DNA of 6,108 nt. Origin: Gammaproteobacteria bacterium. GTDB taxonomy: Bacteria > Pseudomonadota > Gammaproteobacteria > Pseudomonadales > Azotimanducaceae. The first letter of the stretch is position 1. Every line of letters begins with the position of its first letter. Below are positions 5,657-6,108 of this stretch, piece by piece. Made by a program: the position numbers and the translations under genes. The stretch spans positions 1 through 6,108 of the forward strand of contig PBAA01000035.1 in the NCBI GenBank assembly GCA_002715785.1, given 5' to 3'. The notes below the pieces were generated by a model that was not told the DNA's origin, made no database searches, and worked only from the letters and a program-made list of their open reading frames with translations.

Positions 5657-5692
5657 CCGTCGGTCCGATCAATTACCCGGATGGTCCGACGG
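5657..5692 (+). promoter_or_regulatory. Hairpin enclosing the start codon of the last gene
   Basis: CCGTCGG at 5657-5663 pairs perfectly with CCGACGG at 5686-5692. Past one mismatch, CC (5665-5666) can also pair with GG (5683-5684). The ATG at 5681 and its upstream ribosome-site region lie inside. The fold could limit translation of the membrane protein gene or weaken read-through from the SCO gene. No T-tract follows, so it is not a standard terminator. Confidence 0.3.
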
Positions 5693-6108
5693 CTCGACGT
5701 CTTGTCGACCACGGGGAGTTTGCTGTTATCGTTCATCGGGGTGCTTCTTTGCCTGATGGGATTTTTCGTGTTGGAACGTCGGCTCGGCGTTTCGATTCTT
5801 GACGTGCTTCCGAACTATGATCTAGCGCTGGTCGAGGAGCGCATGCTCGACTACGGACCCGAAGGGCGAAGTCTGTATGCGTGGAGCGTGCTAACTTTGG
5901 ACATGCTCTTCCCGTGTTGCTATATCAGCCTTACTGCGGGATTTACGATGCGCCTTGCCAGAGACCGCTCGGTGCGGTTCCTCGCGTTAACGCCATTTAT
6001 CGCGGGACTAATTGATATTGCGGAAAACGTTCAGATTTGGAATATGCTGTTGAGCTTTCCGCAACTATCGGGCGAACAGGTGGCTCTCGCGAGCGCGACG
6101 ACGTCGCT
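5681..6108 (+). CDS. Polytopic membrane protein of unknown function, 3' end missing
   Basis: The frame is open from ATG 5681 to the right edge, giving 142 codons without a stop; the gene continues outside the window. Hydrophobic segments lie at about 12-31 (SLLLSFIGVLLCLMGFFVL), 66-90 (YAWSVLTLDMLFPCCYISLTAG) and 98-123 (VRFLALTPFIAGLIDIAENV). The loop between the first two holds LPNYDLALVEERMLDYGPEG. The fragment is therefore an inner-membrane protein with at least three helices. The combination of a cytosine-poor LDMLFP motif and an acidic IDIAEN motif inside helices recalls a group of uncharacterised bacterial membrane proteins, but I cannot name a family. The ribosome site is weak and partly enclosed by a hairpin. 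It follows the SCO gene by 26 bases on the same strand, so it may be the last gene of the operon or the first of a new one. Confidence 0.7.
   Translation, partial: MVRRLDVLSTTGSLLLSFIGVLLCLMGFFVLERRLGVSILDVLPNYDLALVEERMLDYGPEGRSLYAWSVLTLDMLFPCCYISLTAGFTMRLARDRSVRFLALTPFIAGLIDIAENVQIWNMLLSFPQLSGEQVALASATTS

Overview
The window looks like a stretch of chromosome from a Gram-negative bacterium, most likely a marine or environmental gammaproteobacterium. That placement is an inference. It rests on several Sec-exported or lipidated proteins, moderate GC content judged by eye, and dockerin-like repeats (D-x-D-x-N/D ... LTDGLLLLRYLFGF) of a type I associate with that group. There are no rRNA, tRNA, CRISPR, transposase or phage signatures. 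Eight protein genes are supported (one cut by the right edge), plus one doubtful small ORF.

Layout. 1-191: no clear gene, with a candidate promoter. 192-926 (+): exported Sel1-repeat protein with a TonB-box-like motif and a Gly-rich tail. 1127-1648 (+): DUF1993 (DinB-like) protein whose only well-placed start is AUC. A strong hairpin at 1658-1700 separates it from the convergent gene 1726-2148 (-), a small exported protein of unknown function. 2149-2384 is a divergent intergenic region with a candidate minus-strand promoter and a possible 47-codon ORF. 2385-3248 (+): short, divergent acyl-CoA-dehydrogenase-like protein starting at TTG. 3380-4462, 4459-4977 and 4974-5654 (+): a tightly packed operon for a dockerin-like/YHYH-domain protein, a MORN-type (YwqK-like) repeat protein and an SCO1/SenC lipoprotein. 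It is followed 26 bp later by a polytopic membrane protein, 5681 to beyond 6108.

How the genes may work together. The first half is a set of unrelated single genes. The second half is the most coherent unit. Three consecutive exported or envelope proteins are joined by two ATGA stop/start overlaps, which implies co-translation. The SCO protein keeps its CxxxC motif and conserved His, so it should bind copper or act as a thiol oxidoreductase outside the cytoplasm. The YHYH protein is rich in His motifs and carries two acidic EF-hand-like loops. A metal- or redox-related envelope function for the cassette is therefore a reasonable hypothesis, but nothing in the sequence proves it.
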